A DNA stretch of 35,267 bases from 2-12-FULL-41-17 sp964562855 (lineage in GTDB: Bacteria > Patescibacteriota > Microgenomatia > Curtissbacterales > GWA2-41-24): assembly GCA_964562855.1 (NCBI GenBank), contig CAZLVB010000006.1, positions 1 to 35,267 on the forward strand. The letters are read 5' to 3'. This document shows, in pieces, positions 22,023 to 28,506 of this stretch. Below the pieces are notes generated by a model. That model searched no databases and was not told the DNA's origin. It worked only from the letters and a program-made list of their open reading frames with translations. Each line of letters opens with the position of its first letter. Position 1 is the stretch's first letter. The position numbers and the translations under genes are program-made.

Positions 22023-22282
22023 TGGACAAGCGTACTAAGCTGATACTTTCTGCGATAGGTATTGGGGCAATAGCTGTACCGGTGATCCTTTTAATCTTTC
22101 TTTCCTCAAAACCGGCACAGGAGCCGAATGTCTCGCCCGATTCGAGAACGATAAACGAGAAAACTATAGAGGAGGCGGTCAAAAAAAATCCCGGCAAGCA
22201 ACCAGAATTTGTACAACCGACTCCTTCTACAAGTTCGCCCCAAAGCCCACAAGCTGAAGAAAGTAGCCCTTCGGCACAGTAA
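22022..22282 (+). CDS. Small membrane-anchored protein in the pilus cluster
   Basis: 86 residues, not recognised. It has a positively charged start (MDKRTK), one TM helix (about residues 7-28), and then a soluble tail rich in Pro, Ser, Glu and Gln (PTPSTSSPQSPQAEESSP). It is coupled to the PilX-like gene by a TAATG overlap, so it is very likely translated. Its place before pilM is where small accessory or anchor proteins sit. A lipoprotein-like or PilP-like role has no motif support. Confidence 0.65.
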   Translation: MDKRTKLILSAIGIGAIAVPVILLIFLSSKPAQEPNVSPDSRTINEKTIEEAVKKNPGKQPEFVQPTPSTSSPQSPQAEESSPSAQ

Positions 22283-22412
22283 ATTAAAATGTCTGCCCAA
22301 ATTTTCGGTCTTGATAAAACAGCAGGTCGTCCTTCGACCCATTCGGGAACCTCAGGGCAAGCAAGCTCAGGACGCTCCTCTGTTATATCGAGCCTGCATT
22401 GCGGGGTGCGAC
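22283..22412. other. Spacer with a possible displaced pilM 5' end and an interspersed repeat
   Basis: An ATG at 22289 opens a short frame, MSAQIFGLDKT..., resembling the start of pilM itself (MANPLFGLDIG) but out of frame with it and stopping at 22420. Between the two is a CCTTCGACCC...AGCAAGCTCAGGAC segment of the CTTCGAC/CTCAGGAC repeat type. No Shine-Dalgarno site is obvious. Confidence 0.5.
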
Positions 22413-23429
22413 ATGGCTAATCCACTTTTCGGGCTCGATATCGGAAGATCATTTATTAAGGTTGTCCAGGTGAAAGTTGCCGGCGGCAAGAAATATCTGG
22501 CGGCTGCTGCCAGTGCGCAGACTCCATCAGGAGGAATAATGAACGAATCCCCGATTGAATTGAGGAAACTTTCAGACAGTATCAAGACGTGTGTTGATGC
22601 GGCAAAGATATCTGCCGGCCGCTGTGCGATTTCTTTAATTGAGTCGCAAGTAGTCACTCGACTGATTCGGATGCCTAACTTAACAGACAAGGAGCTGGCT
22701 GCAGCCATTAATTGGGAGGCCGAGCAGTATATACCGCTGCCGGTAAAGGATGTTAATTTGCAGTATAAAGTTATTTCACGGCCCACGGATAGTTCGGCAG
22801 CCATGGACATTCTTTTAATCGCTGCTCCAAAGCGCGTCATTAACAAATATCTCAAAGTAGTAAAAGATGCCGGGCTTGCCGTTGCGGCCATGGAGACAGA
22901 GTCGACAGCCTTGGTACGCGCTTTAGTTAAAAAAGAGGACCCGGTTACAATTCTTGTTTCACTTGGAGCGGTTTCCACTGAATTGGTCGTAGTGAAGGAT
23001 ACCAACGTTTTATTTACCAGGTCGATTGCAACCGGTGGGATTAATTTAACGCGAGCGATTATGACCGAATTTAATTTACCTTCCGATCAGGCTGAGGAAT
23101 ACAAACATACGTATGGAATTTTGGAAGACAAGCTTTCGGGCAAAGTTGCTAGTGTTTTAAAACCAATTTTGGATATTTTGGTTTCGGAAATTTTAAAATC
23201 TGTTGAGTTTACCAAAAGTCATGTTGGTGATTCGCCAGTTGGCAGGCTGGTTTTGTGCGGCGGCGGCGCCTTTTTACCGGGTTTTTCGCAGTTTTTAACG
23301 GAAAGAACGAGTATGGAAGTTTCCTTGGGCGATGCATTTGTCGATTTTGTTAAAGAAGGCTTAATTTTAAAAATGACAGGCCGAGGTGTTGTTTTTAGTG
23401 TAGCGTGCGGCCTTGCCTTGAGAAGTTAG
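22413..23429 (+). CDS. pilM: Type IV pilus assembly ATP-binding protein PilM
   Basis: Actin-like cytoplasmic protein that binds PilN and links the alignment complex to the motor. 338 residues from ATG 22413. It begins NPLFGLDIGRSFIKVVQV, the phosphate-1 motif, then AISLIESQVVTRLIRMP, ELAAAINWEAEQYIPLP (PilM signature), and near the end RLVLCGGGAFLPGFSQFL (adenosine motif). The upstream in-frame extension is repeat DNA, so this ATG is preferred. Followed by pilN and pilO in standard order. Confidence 0.95.
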   Translation: MANPLFGLDIGRSFIKVVQVKVAGGKKYLAAAASAQTPSGGIMNESPIELRKLSDSIKTCVDAAKISAGRCAISLIESQVVTRLIRMPNLTDKELAAAINWEAEQYIPLPVKDVNLQYKVISRPTDSSAAMDILLIAAPKRVINKYLKVVKDAGLAVAAMETESTALVRALVKKEDPVTILVSLGAVSTELVVVKDTNVLFTRSIATGGINLTRAIMTEFNLPSDQAEEYKHTYGILEDKLSGKVASVLKPILDILVSEILKSVEFTKSHVGDSPVGRLVLCGGGAFLPGFSQFLTERTSMEVSLGDAFVDFVKEGLILKMTGRGVVFSVACGLALRS

Positions 23430-23528
23430 GTTTTGTTACGCTTAGAATATAGTCAAAGTATAAAGCCAAAGTCGAAAAGTCAATAAATTTTTACACTCTG
23501 CACTTTGACTTTGAACTATTGTTGATCT
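23430..23528. repeat. Simple-repeat spacer between pilM and pilN
   Basis: Variants of AAAGTC/AAAGTA and their complements (ACTTTGACTTTGAAC near 23503-23517) form a loose inverted arrangement. No gene or clear promoter seen. Confidence 0.5.
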
Positions 23529-24071
23529 ATGGCAGAAATTAATCTTTTACCGCAAGAAGAGAGAGCTTATGAGCAATTTGCGCTTTTGCAAAAGAGACTG
23601 TCGATCGGGGCAATTCTGCTTCTGGCAACAACTGCGATCTTGACTATCGTCATGTTGATTATTTACACCTCCTCTGTTTCCAGACGGTCGAATTTGGTGG
23701 CGCGGATTGAGACGAGTTCAAAAGGCATTGAAGAATTAAAAGCGAACGAAGAGTTGATAGTGGTTGTGAAAGAAAAGGCTGCAGCTGCAGACAAAATTTT
23801 GTCGGGTAGAACGGATCACTCGGCTGTATTCGAGAAACTTGCCTCTTTAATTCCGACAGGGGTTTATTTTACCGACGTAAAATTCGCACCGGAAAAAGCG
23901 GCGATTTCAGGTAAGGCAAGTTCTTCTGCTAATGTCGCAGGATTGATCTCTTCTCTGCTTTCTAGCGAGGGCGCGAAGGTGTTCTCAAGCGTGACCATGG
24001 ATTCACTAAGCTCAGATGAATCGGGCGTATTTAATTTTTCGATGACGGTTACGCTTGCAAATTCAAAGTAA
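23529..24071 (+). CDS. pilN: Type IV pilus inner-membrane protein PilN
   Basis: 180 residues. The start MAEINLLPQEE is the conserved INLLP motif that docks in PilM. One TM helix spans about residues 28-48, then a coiled-coil-like part and a small ferredoxin-like domain. It directly precedes pilO and is near the normal length. Confidence 0.92.
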   Translation: MAEINLLPQEERAYEQFALLQKRLSIGAILLLATTAILTIVMLIIYTSSVSRRSNLVARIETSSKGIEELKANEELIVVVKEKAAAADKILSGRTDHSAVFEKLASLIPTGVYFTDVKFAPEKAAISGKASSSANVAGLISSLLSSEGAKVFSSVTMDSLSSDESGVFNFSMTVTLANSK

Positions 24072-24072
24072 C

Positions 24073-24855
24073 ATGGAGTTGCCGACGGTTTCGATTTTAA
24101 AGTCAGGAAATAGCGCTGTCCTTACTAAATTTAGCAATTTGGCGGCACCGGTAGGGGCTCTTGTGGTTTCGGTTTTGATCTTGCTATTTGTGGTCTGGCC
24201 AAAATTTAGCGAGGCTTTGCAGCTTAGAAGTGCCAACAAGGATTTGGCAATAAGGGCTTCAAATCTTAGTCAAAAGGCTGATAAGTTGCGCACACTGGAC
24301 AGCCTGGTTCTTGAGGAGCAATTAGTTGCTGCCGAGCAGCTTTTACCTTCAGATAAAAGTGTCTTCACGCTGGTTTCCCAAATCGAAAAAACTGCCGGAG
24401 CATCCGGTGTTCTTTTAAGCAGGGTTGAATTGACACCGGGTAATCTTTCGGAAAACGCGATTCCCGATAAGCCAACTCCCGCACAAAGTGCCGGCAAGGA
24501 CGATACGTTAGGCGTGGCTTCTAAAATTCAGTTAAAAATATCAATAAGCAGTGACTACAGGTCGCTGGTGATTTTTCTCAATAATATCCTAGTTCTGCCA
24601 AGGGCGGTTGCCGTTCGTGATTTAACCATCGCCGCTTCTTCTTCCGGCGGCTCTTCGCAAATAAAGGCTTCTATGCTTCTGGATGCCTACTGGAAGGCTC
24701 TTCCCAAGCAGCTTGCTTCAATTGAAACTCCAGTTGAGGAGCCAACAGCCGAAGAAGCTGCTAGGTTGGATCGAATTAGCTCGACTGGATTTTCGACATT
24801 GCCCTCTATCCCTTCTGTGCCGTTGGGTAGGCAGGATATATTTGCGCCATTTTAA
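24073..24855 (+). CDS. pilO: Type IV pilus inner-membrane protein PilO-like
   Basis: 260 residues from ATG 24073, one base after the pilN stop. A short cytoplasmic start is followed by a TM helix (about residues 28-48), then a heptad-like stretch (LRSANKDLAIRASNLSQKAD) and a periplasmic-type alpha/beta domain with FTLVSQIEKTAGASGVLLSRV, as in PilO. The C-terminal tail is Pro-rich. Assigned from order and topology, because PilO sequences vary widely. Last gene of the pilus cluster, convergent with trmD. Confidence 0.82.
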   Translation: MELPTVSILKSGNSAVLTKFSNLAAPVGALVVSVLILLFVVWPKFSEALQLRSANKDLAIRASNLSQKADKLRTLDSLVLEEQLVAAEQLLPSDKSVFTLVSQIEKTAGASGVLLSRVELTPGNLSENAIPDKPTPAQSAGKDDTLGVASKIQLKISISSDYRSLVIFLNNILVLPRAVAVRDLTIAASSSGGSSQIKASMLLDAYWKALPKQLASIETPVEEPTAEEAARLDRISSTGFSTLPSIPSVPLGRQDIFAPF

Positions 24856-24870
24856 AAACAGGAAAATAGG

Positions 24871-24892
24871 ATTTAGGATTTAGGGTTTAGGA
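24871..24892. repeat. TTAGGG/TTAGGA simple repeat at the trmD 3' end
   Basis: GGATTTAGGATTTAGGGTTTAGG-type sequence supplies the last codons and stop of trmD and fills the convergent junction with pilO. Similar to the patch at 18372-18413. Confidence 0.65.
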
Positions 24893-25547
24893 TGTCCGGG
24901 CGATATTTTTCAGTTCTTTTGACTGCTTTCTGATTTCTCCACTTTTCGATTTGCTCATGGTTACCAGAAAGTAGTACTGCTGGTACTTTTAGGCCGCGAA
25001 ATATTTCCGGCCGGGTAAACTGAGGATATTCAAGTAACTTGCCATTTGCCGAAAATGATTCGTCCGTCAAGGACTCTTTACGGATTACCCCGGGGACAAG
25101 CCTGACAACTGAATCGACAATAGCCATGGCAGCAATTTCGCCGCCGGTTAGAATGAAATCACCAATTGATACAACCTCGTCAACGAACCTTTCAAGTCGG
25201 GCGTCTGTTCCTTCGTAATGACCGCAGATAATGGCGATGTCTTTTTTCTTAGCAAGAAGCTTTGCCAAATCCTGGTTATATTTTTTGCCGCTTGCTGAAA
25301 GTAGAATAGAATAAGGTTTTGGCGTTATAGATTCTAATGCGCTAATTACTACATCCACTTTTAAAACCATGCCCCTTCCCCCTCCGTAAGGCTTGTCGTC
25401 GACTGTCCCTCTTACATCTTTAGCAAAATCGCGGATGTTAATGAGATTAATTTTGACAAGATTTTTCTTTTGGGCTCTGCCAATGATGCTTTGTGCGAAG
25501 ACACCCTGAAAAATTTTAGGGAAAAGGGTTAGAAGATAGATATTCAC
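24873..25547 (-). CDS. trmD: tRNA (guanine37-N1)-methyltransferase
   Basis: SAM-dependent trefoil-knot (SPOUT) enzyme that makes m1G37 and prevents frameshifting. 224 residues. Motifs are NIYLLTLFPKIFQGVF, the DKPYGGGRGMV loop, IICGHYEGTDARLERFVDEV, and SIGDFILTGGEIAAM with PGV; near the C-terminus are SGNHEQIEKWR and RPDIL. The GTG start at 25547 overlaps the khpA TGA as GTGA. The last codons (NPKS-stop) are encoded by a TTAGGG-like simple repeat that runs into the intergenic spacer, so the original C-terminus may have been altered. Confidence 0.97.
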   Translation of the reverse strand: MNIYLLTLFPKIFQGVFAQSIIGRAQKKNLVKINLINIRDFAKDVRGTVDDKPYGGGRGMVLKVDVVISALESITPKPYSILLSASGKKYNQDLAKLLAKKKDIAIICGHYEGTDARLERFVDEVVSIGDFILTGGEIAAMAIVDSVVRLVPGVIRKESLTDESFSANGKLLEYPQFTRPEIFRGLKVPAVLLSGNHEQIEKWRNQKAVKRTEKYRPDILNPKS

Positions 25548-25777
25548 ACTTCAGTCACGTCGATTGTGAGATAGAGTTCTTCTTTTATGGCTCTGATTTT
25601 GGCAAGGTTTTTAATAGCTTTGACCATTTTCCCCTCTTTACCAATTACTTTGGCAATGTCACTTTTGGGCACCAGTATTTTGAACTGTAGATTACGACCG
25701 TTTTCGACTTTTTCGATCTTTACCTTTTTGATATCTGTGACCAGCGGTTCAATTAGAAGTTTCAGAAATTTTTCCAT
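25544..25777 (-). CDS. khpA: KH-domain RNA-binding protein KhpA
   Basis: 77 residues, a single KH domain with the GxxG loop in KVIGKEGKMVKAI. It opens MEKFLKLLIEPLV, the common KhpA start. It binds RNA, often with KhpB/Jag, and sits between rpsP and trmD as in many bacteria. Its ATG lies inside the end of rpsP (29-base overlap), and its TGA overlaps the trmD start. Confidence 0.93.
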   Translation of the reverse strand: MEKFLKLLIEPLVTDIKKVKIEKVENGRNLQFKILVPKSDIAKVIGKEGKMVKAIKNLAKIRAIKEELYLTIDVTEV

Positions 25778-26021
25778 AAATGTTCTTGCCTTGGGCAGTT
25801 AGTATTTTTTCGACTGCAATTGTTGGTTTTGCGCCCTTTTTGATCCATGCTTTAAGTCTATCTTCATGAATCGCAAAATTTTCCTGAGTTTTTTGCGGGT
25901 TGTAAAATCCTAAAATTTCTAAAAACCTTCCATCCCTCTTGGCTTTTTGATCACTGGCGACAATTCGGTACGAAATCTGGTGTTTTTTGCCCGTTTTGGC
26001 CAGGCGAATTCTGACACTCAT
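25749..26021 (-). CDS. rpsP: 30S ribosomal protein S16
   Basis: 90 residues. MSVRIRLAKTGKKHQISYRI and ASDQKAKRDGRFLEILGFYNPQ are diagnostic. The ATG is 14 bp after the rnc stop. The last nine codons overlap khpA; the C-terminal GKNIYGKISETSN is less conserved. Confidence 0.98.
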   Translation of the reverse strand: MSVRIRLAKTGKKHQISYRIVASDQKAKRDGRFLEILGFYNPQKTQENFAIHEDRLKAWIKKGAKPTIAVEKILTAQGKNIYGKISETSN

Positions 26022-26035
26022 AGTAAGTGGGGTTA

Positions 26036-26752
26036 TTATGCCAGAGTTTGTCTTCGAAGTCTACTTAAGGCTGACCTTGCAGCTTCTTGAGCCGCTTCTT
26101 GTTTATTTTTACCCGTGCCAATGCCCATTAATTTTTCGCCCAGATAAACACCTAACTTAAACTGTCTGGCGTGATCCGGTCCCCAGCTTTCGAGCAATTT
26201 GTAGTTCGGAGAAAGCCGAAGCTTTCTTTGTGATATTTCCTGAAGTTTTGATTTATTGTCCGTTACTGCCGATTTTGTCAACTGTTTCCATTTTGCCAAA
26301 ATTGTTTTTTCTATCAGAAGCTGAGTCTTTTCGATCCCCTGATCTTGGTATATTGCGCCAATTAAAGCCTCGAGGGTATTTGCCAAAATCGACGTATTTT
26401 CTCTTCCACCTGTTTCTTCCTCTCCTTTAGAAAGTAAGAGATAGCTACCAAGATTAAGGCTTTTGGCCACTTTGGATAAAGTTTCCGTCCTTACTAGGGA
26501 TGCTCGCAGCTTGGTCAAATTGCCTTCTGTGCTTTGAGGAAGAGTTTGGTAGAGGAAGTTAGAAACTACAAGGGACAAAACCGAATCCCCCAAAAATTCC
26601 AACCTCTCGTTTGACGTACTTTTAGAATCTTTCATCTCGTTAAGGTATGACCTGTGAATGAAGGCGTTTTTAAGATAAGACTGGTTTTTAAAAATAATGC
26701 CGATAGTATTCTCGAGTGAGGCGAAATCAGGCCATTTTTTCGACGTTTTCAT
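26036..26752 (-). CDS. rnc: Ribonuclease III
   Basis: Double-strand-specific endonuclease for rRNA and mRNA processing, 238 residues from ATG 26752 (an ATG at 26767 would add MQHIF). The RNase III domain has FIHRSYLNE and the signature ERLEFLGDSVLSLVV (near residues 50-64). The second metal-binding part is NTLEALIGAIYQDQG. A C-terminal dsRNA-binding domain follows, with KSKLQEISQRKL and GTGKNKQEAAQEAARSAL. It overlaps the ACP-like gene by 26 bases, the classic acpP-rnc neighbourhood. Confidence 0.97.
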   Translation of the reverse strand: MKTSKKWPDFASLENTIGIIFKNQSYLKNAFIHRSYLNEMKDSKSTSNERLEFLGDSVLSLVVSNFLYQTLPQSTEGNLTKLRASLVRTETLSKVAKSLNLGSYLLLSKGEEETGGRENTSILANTLEALIGAIYQDQGIEKTQLLIEKTILAKWKQLTKSAVTDNKSKLQEISQRKLRLSPNYKLLESWGPDHARQFKLGVYLGEKLMGIGTGKNKQEAAQEAARSALSRLRRQTLA

Positions 26753-26972
26753 AAAGATATGCTGCAATGTCAGAAACTTTTTTAAACGAAGGAAATTTTT
26801 GCGGCGGAATTTCTATATCGTATTTATCTTCAATTTTTCCTATCAGATCTTCAAGATCCAGGTCGGTGATGGACAAATCCTCATCCAACAGGGACTCTTC
26901 TTCAATATCTTCTTGGGGTATGCCAAACTGTTTTGAGATCAAATCTTTTAGTTCTTCCAAATAATCGGTCAT
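26727..26972 (-). CDS. Acyl-carrier-protein-like protein lacking the phosphopantetheine serine
   Basis: 81 residues, clearly the ACP fold: EELKDLISKQFGIPQEDI, then LIGKIEDKYDIEIPPQKF and KVSDIAAYL align with AcpP throughout. At the modification site AcpP has D-S-L-D, while here the aligned residues are T36-D37-L38-D39. The serine that carries 4'-phosphopantetheine is therefore replaced by Asp (nearest Ser is Ser34). It is thus unlikely to carry acyl chains in the usual way and may be a structural or regulatory ACP relic. It starts with an ATGA overlap with nusB and runs into rnc. Confidence 0.85.
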   Translation of the reverse strand: MTDYLEELKDLISKQFGIPQEDIEEESLLDEDLSITDLDLEDLIGKIEDKYDIEIPPQKFPSFKKVSDIAAYLYENVEKMA

Positions 26973-27352
26973 TTTCTTATGATTTTACCTTGGTTATTTT
27001 TTACTATAGCACCTAATACGCCATTTACAAAGCTTCCGGAAGAGTCGGAACCGTACTCCTTGGCGAGCTCGACCGCTTCATCGATTACCACTTTGAACGG
27101 CTCTCGCGGTTTTTTGAATATCAGTTCCCAGATAGCCAGACGAAGTATGGCCATGTCGATCTTTGATATCTGATCAATAGGCCATGCCGGCGCGTTAATT
27201 CTTATTTGCTCGTCAATTGCTTTCTGCTTCTTAGTAATTTCGCCAAAAACCGTATCTTTCTGGAATTTTAAATCAGGTCTAAAGTTTTTTTCAAACAGTC
27301 TTTTGAACAGATGCCTGCGCATCTGGTGTCGGGGGTCGCTTGCTTTTCTCAT
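26969..27352 (-). CDS. nusB: Transcription antitermination factor NusB
   Basis: 127 residues. The start MRKASDPRHQMRRHLFKRLF, then RINAPAWPIDQISKIDMAIL, RLAIWELIF and VVIDEAVELAKEYGS, then FVNGVLGAIV, are the NusB landmarks. It works with NusE/NusA in rRNA antitermination. The ATG at 27352 is chosen over an upstream extension because it is preceded by a good Shine-Dalgarno site (GGGAGGGGAGA) located inside rpmF. It overlaps rpmF by 62 bases. Confidence 0.93.
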   Translation of the reverse strand: MRKASDPRHQMRRHLFKRLFEKNFRPDLKFQKDTVFGEITKKQKAIDEQIRINAPAWPIDQISKIDMAILRLAIWELIFKKPREPFKVVIDEAVELAKEYGSDSSGSFVNGVLGAIVKNNQGKIIRK

Positions 27353-27518
27353 TCTCCCCTCCCTTTTTGTAGAAGCCGCAGTGAGGACAAGCCCTGTGGG
27401 GAAAGCGCAGTTCTTTGCAGTTTGAGCAAGCAACAAGCGCAGGCAGGGTAAAAGCTGCCGCGGCCCTCCTAATTTTTGATCTCGATTTCGCGTGTTTCTT
27501 TTTTGGTAATGGTGTCAT
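27291..27518 (-). CDS. rpmF: 50S ribosomal protein L32 with C-terminal extension
   Basis: 75 residues. TPLPKKKHAKSRSKIRRA then the zinc ribbon VACSNCKELRFPHRACPHCGFYK (two CxxC) are diagnostic. L32 usually ends shortly after GFYKG; here the frame runs about 24 residues further and overlaps nusB by 62 bases. First gene of the minus-strand operon and preceded by a clear promoter. Confidence 0.95.
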   Translation of the reverse strand: MTPLPKKKHAKSRSKIRRAAAAFTLPALVACSNCKELRFPHRACPHCGFYKKGGENEKSKRPPTPDAQASVQKTV

Positions 27519-27534
27519 TGTTAGTTAGTCGTTA

Positions 27535-27563
27535 TTTATACTATATAAAACAGACAAGGTAAA
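27535..27563 (-). promoter_or_regulatory. Promoter of the rpmF-nusB-acp-rnc-rpsP-khpA-trmD operon
   Basis: On the minus strand: -35 TTTACC (27563-27558), 17-bp spacer, -10 TATAAA (27540-27535). Expected start near 27528, only about 10 nt before the rpmF ATG. Confidence 0.6.
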
Positions 27564-27580
27564 GCGCTAGATCTGTCGGC

Positions 27581-27607
27581 TTGATATTTTCTATGTACTA
27601 ATATAAA
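27581..27607 (+). promoter_or_regulatory. Possible degV promoter (near-leaderless)
   Basis: TTGATA (27581-27586), 15-bp spacer, TATAAA (27602-27607). The spacer is short. If used, transcription would begin about four bases before the GTG start. Confidence 0.35.
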
Positions 27608-27617
27608 CTTCCCATTT

Positions 27618-28505
27618 GTGTCAGAAAGAGTTGGTGTAATCACAGATTCGACGTGTGATCTGCCTGCAAAAATGACCCAAGAAATCGGACTTGAAGTTGT
27701 GCCTCTTGATGTTATATTTGGAGAGGAAACATTTAGGGACGGTGTCGACATAGGTTCTGGCGAATTCTTTCAACGGCTCCAATCATCTGCGAATTTTCCA
27801 ACAACGAGCGCGCCCTCTGTAGGCAGATTCATTGAGTCATACGAGAAGGTTCTAGAAAGGACGAAAGGCCTATCTCTTTACTCGATTCATCTTCTGGCTT
27901 CGGCAAGTCAGACGAAAGAAAGCGCCCAGCTTGCTATGCGGCAAGTAATGGACGATAAGCCGAAGATTCGTGGTTTGGTTCGAGATTCCCAGCATGTAAG
28001 CTTGGGTTTAGGGATTGCTGCCAGAAGAGCGGCCCAGTTTGCAGATAGAAAGAGAAGCCTTGTTGAAATAGACACGGAAATGGACTCTGTAATACCGAGA
28101 ATTCGGACAGTTTGCGTCTTGCCTACACTGAAATATGCAAGAAAGGGAGGCAGACTAAGCAAAGTCAGGCTAGCTAAATCGTACATTGGCTCCATTTTGC
28201 ACATTGTCCCAATTATTCAGTTTGCGGGCGGTCATATGACTGATGTTGGTACTGTGCGCAGTGGGCGGATGAAACGATTAGAAGGTTTGGTTCAAAAAGT
28301 TTATGAACTTGCCGAGGAGCATGGAAGATTCGAGCAATTGGCCATTGTTCATGGTGATGCTACCGAAGATGCCCAATGGGTTGCTGGGGCTCTAAGTTCA
28401 AAGGTTCGTGAGGGTGGCAATTTAGGGATTTTTGATTTAGGCCCAACGGTTGGGGTGCATGGTGGTCCAGGCACGATTGGAGTAAGCGCGTTGCTTCCCG
28501 GCTGA
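27618..28505 (+). CDS. DegV-family fatty-acid-binding protein
   Basis: 295 residues. It opens with VGVITDSTCDLPAKM and GLEVVPLDVIFGEETFRDGV, the DegV start, then PTTSAPSVGRFIESYEKVL (lipid carboxylate-binding TTS-type motif) and YARKGGRLSKVR. The end GPGTIGVSALLPG is typical. DegV proteins (FakB-like) bind fatty acids, in Firmicutes for the FakA kinase. No kinase is in the window, so the role here is probably fatty-acid scavenging (inference). GTG start. The stop is one base from the stop of convergent recG. Confidence 0.92.
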   Translation: MSERVGVITDSTCDLPAKMTQEIGLEVVPLDVIFGEETFRDGVDIGSGEFFQRLQSSANFPTTSAPSVGRFIESYEKVLERTKGLSLYSIHLLASASQTKESAQLAMRQVMDDKPKIRGLVRDSQHVSLGLGIAARRAAQFADRKRSLVEIDTEMDSVIPRIRTVCVLPTLKYARKGGRLSKVRLAKSYIGSILHIVPIIQFAGGHMTDVGTVRSGRMKRLEGLVQKVYELAEEHGRFEQLAIVHGDATEDAQWVAGALSSKVREGGNLGIFDLGPTVGVHGGPGTIGVSALLPG

Positions 28506-28506
28506 G

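Noticed and set aside
22367..23005. 212-codon minus-strand frame opposite pilM
   Set aside because: Lies wholly over the conserved pilM coding sequence and shows no protein family features.
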